Below are positions 16,212 to 24,869 of a DNA stretch of 64,000 bases, piece after piece. The stretch covers positions 149,602 through 213,601 of IMG/VR virus record IMGVR_UViG_3300030419_004471, one strand, 5' to 3'. Under the pieces are notes generated by a model, which saw only the letters and a program-made list of their open reading frames with translations, ran no database searches and was not told the origin of the DNA. Each line of letters opens with the position of its first letter. Position 1 is the first letter of the stretch. Origin of the DNA: a virus. The position numbers and the translations under genes are program-made.

Positions 16212-18725
16212 TTAAAATGAAAAAAACTTTTCAGCTGTTTTTGTTGAGGATAAAACCTCACCCCATTTCATAGCCCCATAAAAATCCTCTAACTTCTTTA
16301 AAAGTTCTCTTTCAAAGATTTTATCATAATCAATATAGGTCTTTACTAAATCCATAATTTCCTTTGGGTCATCATATCCTTTGAATGCTACTCCATCTAA
16401 TCCCATTGGATTTTGTTTAAGATACACCCATTTAACCTTATCACCATTTTTCATAGGTTCATATTTCATCTCACATTTAAAATGAGATAATAGTTGATTA
16501 AATGCTATAGCTGCTTTTACGTGAGCTGGTGTGCCTGATACAAATTGGAACATTCTGATTTGTTTACCCTTTGGAAGATATTTTGTTAAATTCTTTACAG
16601 ATGTATTTTTTGCAATATCTACAACATTCATCTGAGATAAATTATTTTTGAAATCATAAATCTTATCAGTAAGTTCAGTTTCCGTTTTACCTTTTAGAAT
16701 ATCAATTAGAACTTCACTCATAAACTTTCTAAATGCCGCTGGATAAGATGACCTAACAACATCTAAGCCCTTTACATCTAATTTATTAACAGATACACCA
16801 TTATCAGATATAATCCATTGTGCGTATCGTTTTTTAGCTATCCAAATACCTGATTTAGAAACATATTCTTTTTTAATCTCAAATCTATGTTTATCAATAT
16901 TGAAAATTCTTTTTGCAAGTATATCATAAAAATCATTTAGATAATCTTGCATTTCTCCTGCTATTCCATTTACGAAACCAGCGATATCATCATCAGAATT
17001 ATCTCTCCAAGTTGGGTTTCTACTATCAAGTAAGGGAGTAGCACTAAAAAAAACGGAATCAGTGTCAATGTATATATTACTATCCAAATCGGGATTACCC
17101 AATTCTTTATTGTACCTGATGTTAGCCATGTCAGCAGTTGACTTAATAACTGTCTGTCCTGTCGTGGTAACAGCGGTAGCATTATCAACATCATAAAACC
17201 TAAAGGCAGGAAGGCCAAGCACCCCATATAAAGAATTAAGTAGAATTTTTTGTACCAATTGACGTTTTTTATACCATTCATATTTTTCATTATCTCCGCT
17301 TTTTCCATATTGTTTCATTTTATTTTTGAACTCAACTCTTTGATTAAACCAAATATCTAAGATATCAGGTATACAACCAACAGTATCAGTTCTATATAAT
17401 ACACCATTAGATGCAACTGAAAATTTTGAATTATCTAAATACTTTTTAAGATTTTCTTTTGTAATCGTATCTTCACCGATTGTATAAGTATCCTTACCAC
17501 CCTTTACAAACTCATTCGCATCCCAATCATTAATCTTACCAATCTTAGTTTCTGGTGAGATATTAATACTCATAATAATAGATGGATATAGAGAAGTTAA
17601 ATCTAAATCATAAATCCATTCATATTTTCCAACGATAGGTGCTTTTACATATGCTCCGATAAACTTCTCCTCATTGTTATCTCTTAATGCTTGCATTCTC
17701 TCCTGTCTATCAGCTGGTTTATTTGGTGCTACGATACCTTTTCTTTTCAAATAACATAACAATGCTCCTTCTAAGTATTTTGATGAATAAACAAAATCTT
17801 CGTATGGAACGTGACCTGCATGACAAATACCTCTTGCCGTATCGATGAATTGTAACTTCTTATCCATATCAACTACCAACTCAACATCCACTAAGTTATA
17901 CTCAATAAACTTCTCTATATCATCTCTAAATAATTGGTCTAAGTTTCCTTGATATTCTACCTTACCTCTACCTAACTCTTTTGATGCAATACTATCTAAA
18001 CGATAATTGTCTAATTCTGTATAAGTAAAGTTTTTGTAAAGTGCTAAATAATCTAAATAAGATACACCAGCCATAAAGAATCTCTTACGATAAGGTGACC
18101 AGAAACATTCACCGATTGGTGATAATCTATTTGCGTTTCTTTTACCTATAACATTTTTTATTCTATTATAAAGATATGGTGTATCAAAGTAATCTATATT
18201 CCATCCAGTAACAATAGTTGGATTAATATATTCATATAGTTCTAAATATTTTTCTAATAATTCTGCTTCACTTCTAAATGGTAGTACAATAGCTTTATCA
18301 GTTTTCTTATTTGATAAAACATTATCTTTATCTAAAACCAAAACATAATATTGATTGGTAGCTGAATCATGCAATGCTATAGAAGTAATTTCATTCTTAG
18401 CTTCTTGCATATCAGGTAAACCTGTTTCCATCTCTACCTCAATATCATATGTAAGAGTTATATGCCCTTCTGATGGTAAATCCGAATCAGTATATGTATC
18501 TACTAAAACTCTAGTCGTTTCTGCAACATCTGATTCAAAAAGATTAGGATTATCTTTATTGAATTTATATATCTTAGTTAACCTATCTCCATACAAAGAT
18601 ACACACTCACCATTTTCTGCTTTTTCATATGCATATCTTGTATAAGGGAAAGTTCTGTAACCTAATTTATCATCCCATAAGTGTATGAGATTCTTCTGTC
18701 TTTGGTAATATACGTTTTGGTACAT
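16212..18725 (-). CDS. 43: Replicative DNA polymerase, family B, gp43
   Basis: An 837-residue family B polymerase. The 3'-5' exonuclease has TYDIEVE (Exo I) and GWNIDYFDTPYL (Exo II). The polymerase motifs are DLTSLYPSII (motif A), KKRQLVQKILLNSLYGVLG (motif B) and YIDTDSVFF (motif C). The C-terminal FFSF peptide fits a clamp-binding tail. It is slightly shorter than T4 gp43 (898 aa) and intact, without an intein. It is abutted by the glycosyltransferase upstream (shared base 18725). Confidence 0.95.
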   Translation of the reverse strand: MYQNVYYQRQKNLIHLWDDKLGYRTFPYTRYAYEKAENGECVSLYGDRLTKIYKFNKDNPNLFESDVAETTRVLVDTYTDSDLPSEGHITLTYDIEVEMETGLPDMQEAKNEITSIALHDSATNQYYVLVLDKDNVLSNKKTDKAIVLPFRSEAELLEKYLELYEYINPTIVTGWNIDYFDTPYLYNRIKNVIGKRNANRLSPIGECFWSPYRKRFFMAGVSYLDYLALYKNFTYTELDNYRLDSIASKELGRGKVEYQGNLDQLFRDDIEKFIEYNLVDVELVVDMDKKLQFIDTARGICHAGHVPYEDFVYSSKYLEGALLCYLKRKGIVAPNKPADRQERMQALRDNNEEKFIGAYVKAPIVGKYEWIYDLDLTSLYPSIIMSINISPETKIGKINDWDANEFVKGGKDTYTIGEDTITKENLKKYLDNSKFSVASNGVLYRTDTVGCIPDILDIWFNQRVEFKNKMKQYGKSGDNEKYEWYKKRQLVQKILLNSLYGVLGLPAFRFYDVDNATAVTTTGQTVIKSTADMANIRYNKELGNPDLDSNIYIDTDSVFFSATPLLDSRNPTWRDNSDDDIAGFVNGIAGEMQDYLNDFYDILAKRIFNIDKHRFEIKKEYVSKSGIWIAKKRYAQWIISDNGVSVNKLDVKGLDVVRSSYPAAFRKFMSEVLIDILKGKTETELTDKIYDFKNNLSQMNVVDIAKNTSVKNLTKYLPKGKQIRMFQFVSGTPAHVKAAIAFNQLLSHFKCEMKYEPMKNGDKVKWVYLKQNPMGLDGVAFKGYDDPKEIMDLVKTYIDYDKIFERELLKKLEDFYGAMKWGEVLSSTKTAEKFFSF

Positions 18726-19855
18726 TAACTATTTAATTGTTTATGAAGTTCTTTAATCATTTTATCTTCGTTATTGGATAATTGTTTAGCTCTTTCGATT
18801 GAACGAAGTTCTTGTGTAAATCTAAATATATCATCATCCAACATTTTATCTAACATTTCAAAGAAATCTTTCTTTTTTGTGAAAAATAATCCATCTGGGT
18901 CTATTTCTCTATAACATAAAGAATCTTGAAATATCATTGGAGTACCATTCATCATACAATCAGTACCACTAACACTCCAACCATAATTTGTTTGTCTCAT
19001 CTGTACACCAACTTTACAATTTTGTAATCTTTCGTAGTATTCATGCTTTGGAACTTTTGTATTATCAATCCAAGATTCACTTGGTTTACCTTTAAGTTGT
19101 GGCACCCATAAAACAAAATCATCTCTTTGTTTTCTATATTCCTTCATAAGTTTTAAAAACGCAGGCCATCCTTTGTAACCAGCAGCCCTATGATTGAATA
19201 CAATAACATTTCTTTTTTCGTTTGAAGGTTTTTCAACTATAAATTCTTTTGGTAATCCTAAATTCCATACTGTAAGAATATCATCTAATTTATTTACAAA
19301 TTCTTCAGTAAATGTTTCTTTAGCTTCTTCTAATACTCTATTCTTTTGGTCTTGTGTATTTAAATAACAAGTATCCATTTGAGATACTCCTAATAATTCT
19401 ATAGGTAACCACATCCATTTTGCTTTACCCGGCCTTCTATCTGCTCCATTTGCCGATTTCATTTCCCACCAATGACAATAACCAATTATTTTTGTATCCA
19501 TATTCTTTTTATATCTACCAGTCTGAACCCAATCTGGTAAATGAGAATATATTACATCATAATCTATGTCTTTTGATAATTTTATTAAATCTAATGGAGG
19601 GAATGCTCTTTGATTCATCATATCACCACTAAATGGTGCAATATGTTGTTTTACATTTTCTAAATTAAGTTTTCTTACTGGTTTTGGTAATATTACATTC
19701 CAAAAGTAATCACCTAATTTATCCAATGCAATAATATGGTTGTATAAAACATCCACAAATGAATCTTTTTCAATACTACCAGCATTCGTGATATTTGGTA
19801 TCACCAACACTTTTCTAGCATCTTTGTAATCTATTTTAGTTTCCCAAAAACTCAT
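18725..19855 (-). CDS. Glycosyltransferase-like protein (GT-B type)
   Basis: A 376-residue protein with the two-Rossmann pattern of GT-B enzymes: N-terminal VLVIPNITNAGS, IIGYCHWWE, then a C-terminal half with VIVFNHRAAGYKGWPAFLKLM, FVLWVPQLKG, and the donor-binding stretch GWSVSGTDCMMNGTPMIFQDSLCYREI. It lies between gp43 and a nuclease-like gene. A DNA-base glycosyltransferase, as in T4, is possible but so is a surface-glycan enzyme. Its MSFWET start nearly equals that of the DruA-like protein, which might be a shared docking peptide. Confidence 0.65.
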   Translation of the reverse strand: MSFWETKIDYKDARKVLVIPNITNAGSIEKDSFVDVLYNHIIALDKLGDYFWNVILPKPVRKLNLENVKQHIAPFSGDMMNQRAFPPLDLIKLSKDIDYDVIYSHLPDWVQTGRYKKNMDTKIIGYCHWWEMKSANGADRRPGKAKWMWLPIELLGVSQMDTCYLNTQDQKNRVLEEAKETFTEEFVNKLDDILTVWNLGLPKEFIVEKPSNEKRNVIVFNHRAAGYKGWPAFLKLMKEYRKQRDDFVLWVPQLKGKPSESWIDNTKVPKHEYYERLQNCKVGVQMRQTNYGWSVSGTDCMMNGTPMIFQDSLCYREIDPDGLFFTKKKDFFEMLDKMLDDDIFRFTQELRSIERAKQLSNNEDKMIKELHKQLNS

Positions 19856-19864
19856 TATCTCTAT

Positions 19865-20371
19865 TTAGTGTATTTGGATTCCATTCTCATATATTTCTTT
19901 AGTTTGTAGGTGAGCTGCTAATCTTGGGTCTTTACCTTTATTCTTCTTCTTAAATTGTTTTTTTAGTTTTGGTAAAAGTAAATTATAAACAGTATCTCCA
20001 TCCAATTTCCATATCTCTGCTATTGGATTGCTTGGGTCTGTAGTAAATCTAGCAATATAATGGTTTTTATATTTTTTAATTTTTTCTTTTTTTAAATAAT
20101 CATTTTGTTCTTTCCAAGTATTAAATACGGAAATTCCAGAATATGCAGCTTTTATTTTATCAGCTGTTGTTGATTTATATTCACAATCTCCATCGGAGTC
20201 TATCCCATCAGCTCCACTCAATGTTTCCGCCACTTTATGACCAAGTTTAATTGCTATCAAAATCTCTCTACTTCGTGCATAAGAAAATGGGTCTCCCCAA
20301 TTTCCTTCTTTACAAGCCTCCATCATAAGATTCCAAGCTTTTGAATATTTTTGTTCTGGTGTTATACGCAT
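19865..20371 (-). CDS. Restriction-endonuclease-like protein (PD-(D/E)XK candidate)
   Basis: A 168-residue protein with ARSREILIAIKLGHKVAETL followed by GADGIDSDGDCEYKSTT. The D-x(several)-E-x-K pattern after a buried helix fits a type II restriction fold (catalytic D, E and K of CEYKST). The rest is basic and helical. It is preceded by a host-type promoter (20391-20421). If it is a nuclease, phage DNA should be protected, for which the Mom-like genes or glycosyltransferase are candidates (inference). A non-catalytic DNA-binding protein remains possible. Confidence 0.5.
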   Translation of the reverse strand: MRITPEQKYSKAWNLMMEACKEGNWGDPFSYARSREILIAIKLGHKVAETLSGADGIDSDGDCEYKSTTADKIKAAYSGISVFNTWKEQNDYLKKEKIKKYKNHYIARFTTDPSNPIAEIWKLDGDTVYNLLLPKLKKQFKKKNKGKDPRLAAHLQTKEIYENGIQIH

Positions 20372-20390
20372 ATTTTAGGGTTTTATGTTA

Positions 20391-20421
20391 CTAATATACG
20401 AAATTATTTTGAATTATCCAA
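20391..20421 (-). promoter_or_regulatory. Bacteroidetes-type promoter (P4)
   Basis: TTGG (complement of 20418-20421), 19 nt, then TATATTAG (complement of 20391-20398), 19 nt before the ATG at 20371. The region upstream of and including the -33 shares a 19-base identical stretch with the UvdE promoter (20415-20433 versus 28614-28632). Confidence 0.68.
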
Positions 20422-20446
20422 GGAAAAAGTGAAGTTTTTTTCAGTT

Positions 20447-20842
20447 TTATGAAAATTTTATTACATCGAATACTCTTGTGTTGATTTTCTTAGTGCCTTC
20501 AACATTAGTTACTATGATTGAGTTTCTGAATTTATCCCAATCTACTGTAAAAGATTTATCAATTACACCATTATTCTCTTCTTTTATCAGTTCGTTTAAT
20601 GCGTTTATTGTGTACAATGTATTTGATTGTTTTTTTCTATGTACCAATATAGTATCAGATAATGGTTTATCTGGTTTATATTTAGTGTCTATATTATAAG
20701 TTACGAACAACTCTTCTAAATCTGATTTATTTTGAAGAACATAAATGTAGTTATAAACTATATGGTATGTTTCTCTGATGTCTTGAAGTGTTGTTTGTAA
20801 CCTCTCTTTTGTTGTAAAAGTACACAATAGTTGAGTTTTCAT
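20447..20842 (-). CDS. Conserved phage protein of unknown function
   Basis: A 131-residue protein starting MKTQLLCTFTTKERLQTTLQDI with an alternating strand/helix pattern and a basic C-terminus (KKINTRVFDVIKFS). Similar-looking proteins occur in marine T4-like phages, but no function is known to me. It is preceded by an ATACTTATA box (20870-20878), placing it with the putative late genes, next to the large gene at 20900-22924. Confidence 0.6.
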   Translation of the reverse strand: MKTQLLCTFTTKERLQTTLQDIRETYHIVYNYIYVLQNKSDLEELFVTYNIDTKYKPDKPLSDTILVHRKKQSNTLYTINALNELIKEENNGVIDKSFTVDWDKFRNSIIVTNVEGTKKINTRVFDVIKFS

Positions 20843-20869
20843 AAATCTTTCTTCCGATTTTTATACACC

Positions 20870-20878
20870 TATAAGTAT
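20870..20878 (-). promoter_or_regulatory. ATACTTATA box
   Basis: The nine-base box lies 27 bases before the ATG at 20842 in a 57-base gap. The same sequence context TTAATACTTATA precedes the sheath gene (42351-42359), and the closely similar TAATACTTATA precedes gp22 (57818-57826). No -33 element is visible. Confidence 0.45.
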
Positions 20879-20899
20879 TAATCGCAAAAAGATTAATTA

Positions 20900-22924
20900 T
20901 TATGATGGTTTCTTATCACCTGATTTCAAACATTTCTGTAAAGATGGATGATAATTGTATACTGTTGATAGTTTACCTAAGATTCCTGTCTTAGAACGTT
21001 GTTTCTTTTCACCAATTGGATATCTATCACCACCTTCTGTTACTGCATATATTATTTTAGAAGCACCTGTTATTGCTGTTCCACCTCTTTGAGTCTGTTC
21101 AGATTCTTCACTTACTTCAAAGTTTTTAATCATTTGATTTTTATTTTCAAATGGTAGACAGTTTGATAATGATTTTTTATCTACTTTTACACCACCACTT
21201 TCTTGATAAAATGCGTCTTGGTCTTGGAAAACACCTTCACCACCAAACATCATACCTAAGTGAAGTTTTTCTGCAACTGATTCTGCTTCTAATACAGTAC
21301 CCATACCCATTTCTTTACCATCCACCATCACTTTAGTTTCGTTCAACTTTTTAATAGTATCTAAATCTGTACCAATTGTTGCTTTTCTAATTTTACCAAT
21401 TTCTGCACCAATTCGAGGACCACCTGTTGCATTTGATAAATCTGCTACAATTCTTTGTTCATCCTTTGTTAAATCATTTGGGTTTTTATTAGCGTAGTTT
21501 ACAAATCCCTTCATAATCTGTTCATCTGTTGGTGGGGTATCCGAACCATCAGGTAAATATTCAGTTTTCTTTGAAATCTTTTTTTCCATCGCTTTCCAAT
21601 ATTTTAAAGGGTCTTTTCCTTTTGATAATGTTTTTGAAAGTTCCACTAACTCACTTGTATTAACACTATCTAAATGTTTTCCAGGTCCTGAAGTTACAGT
21701 ATTTAGTTTTTCTTCCAATTCTGAATATTTCTTTTCTTGGTCATCCATTATCGTTTTAGCAATCTCACCTTGTTTTTTATCTAGTGTACCCTTTGATACT
21801 AAATTATCTACTTCTTTCTTTTTTAAAGTAAATTCTGCTTTTAATGATGATTGTGCTACTAAGGCGTTAACATTATCTTTATCAGAATAAAAAGTCATAT
21901 GTAAATCACCTGTATCTTCATTGGTAACGAATATTGCTGTATCCGATGGATTTGCTCCACCACCACCACTTTTGATTATATCAATTGCTTCTTCTTTACT
22001 AACTTCTGTATTTCCTAAAAATACTTTACCTGTTACACCATTTACCATATTTTCTTGGGCTTTTAAACCTTTTGAATCTCCGAAAAATGGTTCTGCTTTA
22101 GCATTTGTGATATTATTTTTGCTAAGAATATTTTGTCTAACGTGGTCATTTTTACTTTGTGCTGCTCGAGTAGCGATTATTGCTTTACCAGCCTCACCTA
22201 TTGATATACCATATTTTTCTGCTATTGGGGCCGCTTCTTTTTTTGTTATACCTGTTGGTAGGTTATCACTTTTATTATCTTTTCCTAAACCACTTCCTTT
22301 TAATTGGTTACAAGTATTCTCTAAAACGGAATCATAATTAAATTCTTTTCCCGAGTTTATTGAGTCTGTTGCTCCTGTAGATGAAAATATCTCATTTAAC
22401 ATTGAACCTGCTGAACCTGGCGCACCTTTTTCAAATCCCGTTTCAATAAATTTATCCATTGATGCTCTATTATCTTCTGATGAAAAAGTATCTGATTCTT
22501 CACTCGGTTTATCAGTTTTTTCTTTTTCCTTCTCTATCTTTTTCTTTATATCAGGTGCATGAGCAAAATCACCTTTACCACTTATAGCAGTTTTTGGTTT
22601 TTCTTCTGTTGATTGTGCATCTGTATCTATTGGTGTATATTTTCCACCATCATCTTTTTTAAAGGTTTGTGCATCTTTTTTATCCTTATCACCTATCTTA
22701 ACATAAACACCTTTTCCTTTATGATGGTATTTCTCATCTTCCTTTTCATCTTCCTTTAATAAGTTTTTGATTAGTTCGTATTTGACATCAGTCAATCCCA
22801 TTTCAGTAAGAACCTCACTCAAAATACTAATATGAGCAGGTTTACTAAAATTAGGATATCCTTCATCTGAACGATAGGATATTTCTAATAGTATATCTTT
22901 TATAATGTCATCTTTATTCACCAC
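20900..22924 (-). CDS. Large hypothetical protein, possibly virion-associated
   Basis: A 674-residue protein that I do not recognise. Residues about 1-60 are helical; about 60-160 are Lys/Glu/Asp-rich low complexity; the rest is globular with GGPRIGAEIGKIRKATIG (helix-rich) and a basic C-terminus. No signal peptide or membrane span is seen. Translation starts at GTG codons at 22924/22921, right beside an ATATTTATA box, with no ATG nearby. Size, box and position suggest a late or injected protein. This is inference only. Confidence 0.6.
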   Translation of the reverse strand: MVNKDDIIKDILLEISYRSDEGYPNFSKPAHISILSEVLTEMGLTDVKYELIKNLLKEDEKEDEKYHHKGKGVYVKIGDKDKKDAQTFKKDDGGKYTPIDTDAQSTEEKPKTAISGKGDFAHAPDIKKKIEKEKEKTDKPSEESDTFSSEDNRASMDKFIETGFEKGAPGSAGSMLNEIFSSTGATDSINSGKEFNYDSVLENTCNQLKGSGLGKDNKSDNLPTGITKKEAAPIAEKYGISIGEAGKAIIATRAAQSKNDHVRQNILSKNNITNAKAEPFFGDSKGLKAQENMVNGVTGKVFLGNTEVSKEEAIDIIKSGGGGANPSDTAIFVTNEDTGDLHMTFYSDKDNVNALVAQSSLKAEFTLKKKEVDNLVSKGTLDKKQGEIAKTIMDDQEKKYSELEEKLNTVTSGPGKHLDSVNTSELVELSKTLSKGKDPLKYWKAMEKKISKKTEYLPDGSDTPPTDEQIMKGFVNYANKNPNDLTKDEQRIVADLSNATGGPRIGAEIGKIRKATIGTDLDTIKKLNETKVMVDGKEMGMGTVLEAESVAEKLHLGMMFGGEGVFQDQDAFYQESGGVKVDKKSLSNCLPFENKNQMIKNFEVSEESEQTQRGGTAITGASKIIYAVTEGGDRYPIGEKKQRSKTGILGKLSTVYNYHPSLQKCLKSGDKKPS

Positions 22925-22936
22925 CTATAAATATCC

Positions 22937-23569
22937 TTATATAATAGTTTTACTTCTTCTATTAACCTGACATTGGATTTCGTAATCACTCCAATGTTTT
23001 GTTGGTACTGAATTTGGAAAGTAAAAACATTCTTTTCTACCATCTGGGAATGTTATATGTTTCCAATAACCATTTGGTACATGCCCACCAGTTGGTAATA
23101 TTAAATGGTCTTTTTCAAAATGTAAAACAATTCTTACTTTTAAAGTACCATATTTTTTAGCCCATTCTCTTTCTTGAGCTTCCAACTCTCTCCACGCACC
23201 TCTATTTAACTTATCAAATTGTAGAGAACAATTTAAATAAGAAAATGTAGTTTTTAAATTTTCTTTAGTGTCGGTAAAAGCAGCGGCTGGTGCCATATGA
23301 CCTTTATCCCACACATTATTTTTATAATCATCATTATCTGATGTATAAACTCCTTTAGGAACATAAAAATCCATACTACCTCTATCGAATTTTTTAACAA
23401 TATTCCTAACTTCATACTCAACCCAATTTGGTTGTTCTAATGTTTCATTGTAAGAAACTTTAAATACATCATTCTCAATTCTTACATCTGTTCTGTTTTG
23501 TCCAAAGCTACTAAGGAAAACTCCTACGCATAATAGTAGGGATAAGCTTAATTTCAATTTGTATTTCAT
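22937..23569 (-). CDS. Exported DNA/RNA non-specific endonuclease
   Basis: A 210-residue NUC-family nuclease with an N-terminal signal peptide (basic start, hydrophobic core about 8-20, ending SSFGQ). The catalytic DRGH-type motif reads DKGHMAP (residues 88-94, His91 as general base), with the metal-binding Asn/Glu helix in LNRGAWRELE (N122, E130). Secretion implies action in the periplasm or outside, for example on competing phage DNA or released host nucleic acids. An ATATTTATA box lies upstream at 23601-23609. Confidence 0.82.
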   Translation of the reverse strand: MKYKLKLSLSLLLCVGVFLSSFGQNRTDVRIENDVFKVSYNETLEQPNWVEYEVRNIVKKFDRGSMDFYVPKGVYTSDNDDYKNNVWDKGHMAPAAAFTDTKENLKTTFSYLNCSLQFDKLNRGAWRELEAQEREWAKKYGTLKVRIVLHFEKDHLILPTGGHVPNGYWKHITFPDGRKECFYFPNSVPTKHWSDYEIQCQVNRRSKTII

Positions 23570-23600
23570 AATCTATCTTTACTTGTAATCACTTCTAATA

Positions 23601-23609
23601 TATAAATAT
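23601..23609 (-). promoter_or_regulatory. ATATTTATA box
   Basis: The box lies in the 49-base gap between the radical SAM gene and the exported nuclease, about 32 bases before the nuclease ATG at 23569. No host-type -33 is seen at the expected distance. Confidence 0.4.
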
Positions 23610-23618
23610 TAGATTTAT

Positions 23619-24857
23619 CTAAATAAGTTTTATTTTTGGCTTTTCAGGTTCTTTACTATCTAATTCTTCACCATCTAATAAATGGTATAAATTTGAATGT
23701 ACAAAGGGTATTGGGTCTGAATCACCTCTCGGGTTTTGCTTGGTTCTTCGTACTAATTTTTTAAGTTGTTCTATAAGTATAGGATATTTTGGATGTGTAG
23801 ATACACACACATTTCTATCATTATACCATTCCTCTGTATGCACTCTCCAATCTTGAATCGCTCTAAACATTATATGATAATCTGTAAAAGAATCTTTGAA
23901 TATATCTTCTATCATATCAACGAAATCTATCATTTGTTCTACATTATGGTCTTGTACAACAAAAGAGAAGGTACAATTTAATATTGGTTCATCTATAGTA
24001 GCTATAAATTTTAAATTCTCCATTAATACATCCCATCTACCATTTAATCTTACTTTATTTTCATAAGTTTCTTTTTCTGCCGCATCTATTGATATTTCTA
24101 TACCTTCAATAATTGGATGTACATTAGATATGGAGTTCCACATCTTTTCAGTAAGCATATTACCATTTGTAACTATAAAAAGATTTTTAAGTTTTGGATA
24201 TTTCTTTATGTCTAAATTTTGTAACCATTTTCTAAATACATTAGAATAAAATGGGTCACCACTACCTGTACATATTATTTTTTCTACTCCTTCACTAAAC
24301 TGAGTATCGAATGAATTCATTATACTTTCTGCGTTAGGATTATGAGCATTTGTATTTAAATGTATTCTACAAGATGGACATTTAAGATTACAACTAGCAT
24401 CGAAATTTAAATAAACTTGGTCTGGTAATTTTTGATGTTGAATATATTCAAATTCTTTTAAAGAATAGTTTTTTCCAGTATGAGGGTCAATGAATTTAGC
24501 CTTAAATTCCTTTTCTGGTAATGAACTATGTTCATTTACCCAAGGACACATCATAGAACAATACTTATAATCTCCTTCAGATATTGCTTCTCTTAATTTA
24601 GTATGAAATTTATTATTCCAATTTTTAGAAAGGTCATTTATATCTTCTATTTCTGATACATCGTGAGCTGATAATTGTCTAGGGAAATTTTTTTTATCCT
24701 TATGTCTTGATAATAGTTCGGCTTCAAATTCTTTTTTAAGAGTATCTTGGTCGAACCATTCTGGACAACAAGGGGATGTTGAGGTGTTAAATATCTGTAA
24801 CTCCCTGAATGGGGCTGGACATCTAAAATCTTTTAATCTTTTTAGATTCTTCTTCAT
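23619..24857 (-). CDS. Radical SAM protein with extra cysteine clusters
   Basis: A 412-residue radical SAM enzyme. The SAM-binding cluster motif is CNLKCPSC (C156, C160, C163), followed by GSGDPFYS (GGE-like) and later IEISIDA and VTNGN strands. An N-terminal CPAPFRELQIF...PCCPEW segment and C100/C104 (YCSMMCPW) suggest an additional iron-sulfur site of the kind seen in twitch/SPASM relatives. Such enzymes modify peptides, sugars or cofactors. The substrate is unknown; nearby PhyH, PIG-L and glycosyltransferase genes point to a modification module (inference). Confidence 0.8.
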   Translation of the reverse strand: MKKNLKRLKDFRCPAPFRELQIFNTSTSPCCPEWFDQDTLKKEFEAELLSRHKDKKNFPRQLSAHDVSEIEDINDLSKNWNNKFHTKLREAISEGDYKYCSMMCPWVNEHSSLPEKEFKAKFIDPHTGKNYSLKEFEYIQHQKLPDQVYLNFDASCNLKCPSCRIHLNTNAHNPNAESIMNSFDTQFSEGVEKIICTGSGDPFYSNVFRKWLQNLDIKKYPKLKNLFIVTNGNMLTEKMWNSISNVHPIIEGIEISIDAAEKETYENKVRLNGRWDVLMENLKFIATIDEPILNCTFSFVVQDHNVEQMIDFVDMIEDIFKDSFTDYHIMFRAIQDWRVHTEEWYNDRNVCVSTHPKYPILIEQLKKLVRRTKQNPRGDSDPIPFVHSNLYHLLDGEELDSKEPEKPKIKLI

Positions 24858-24869
24858 ATACTATATATA

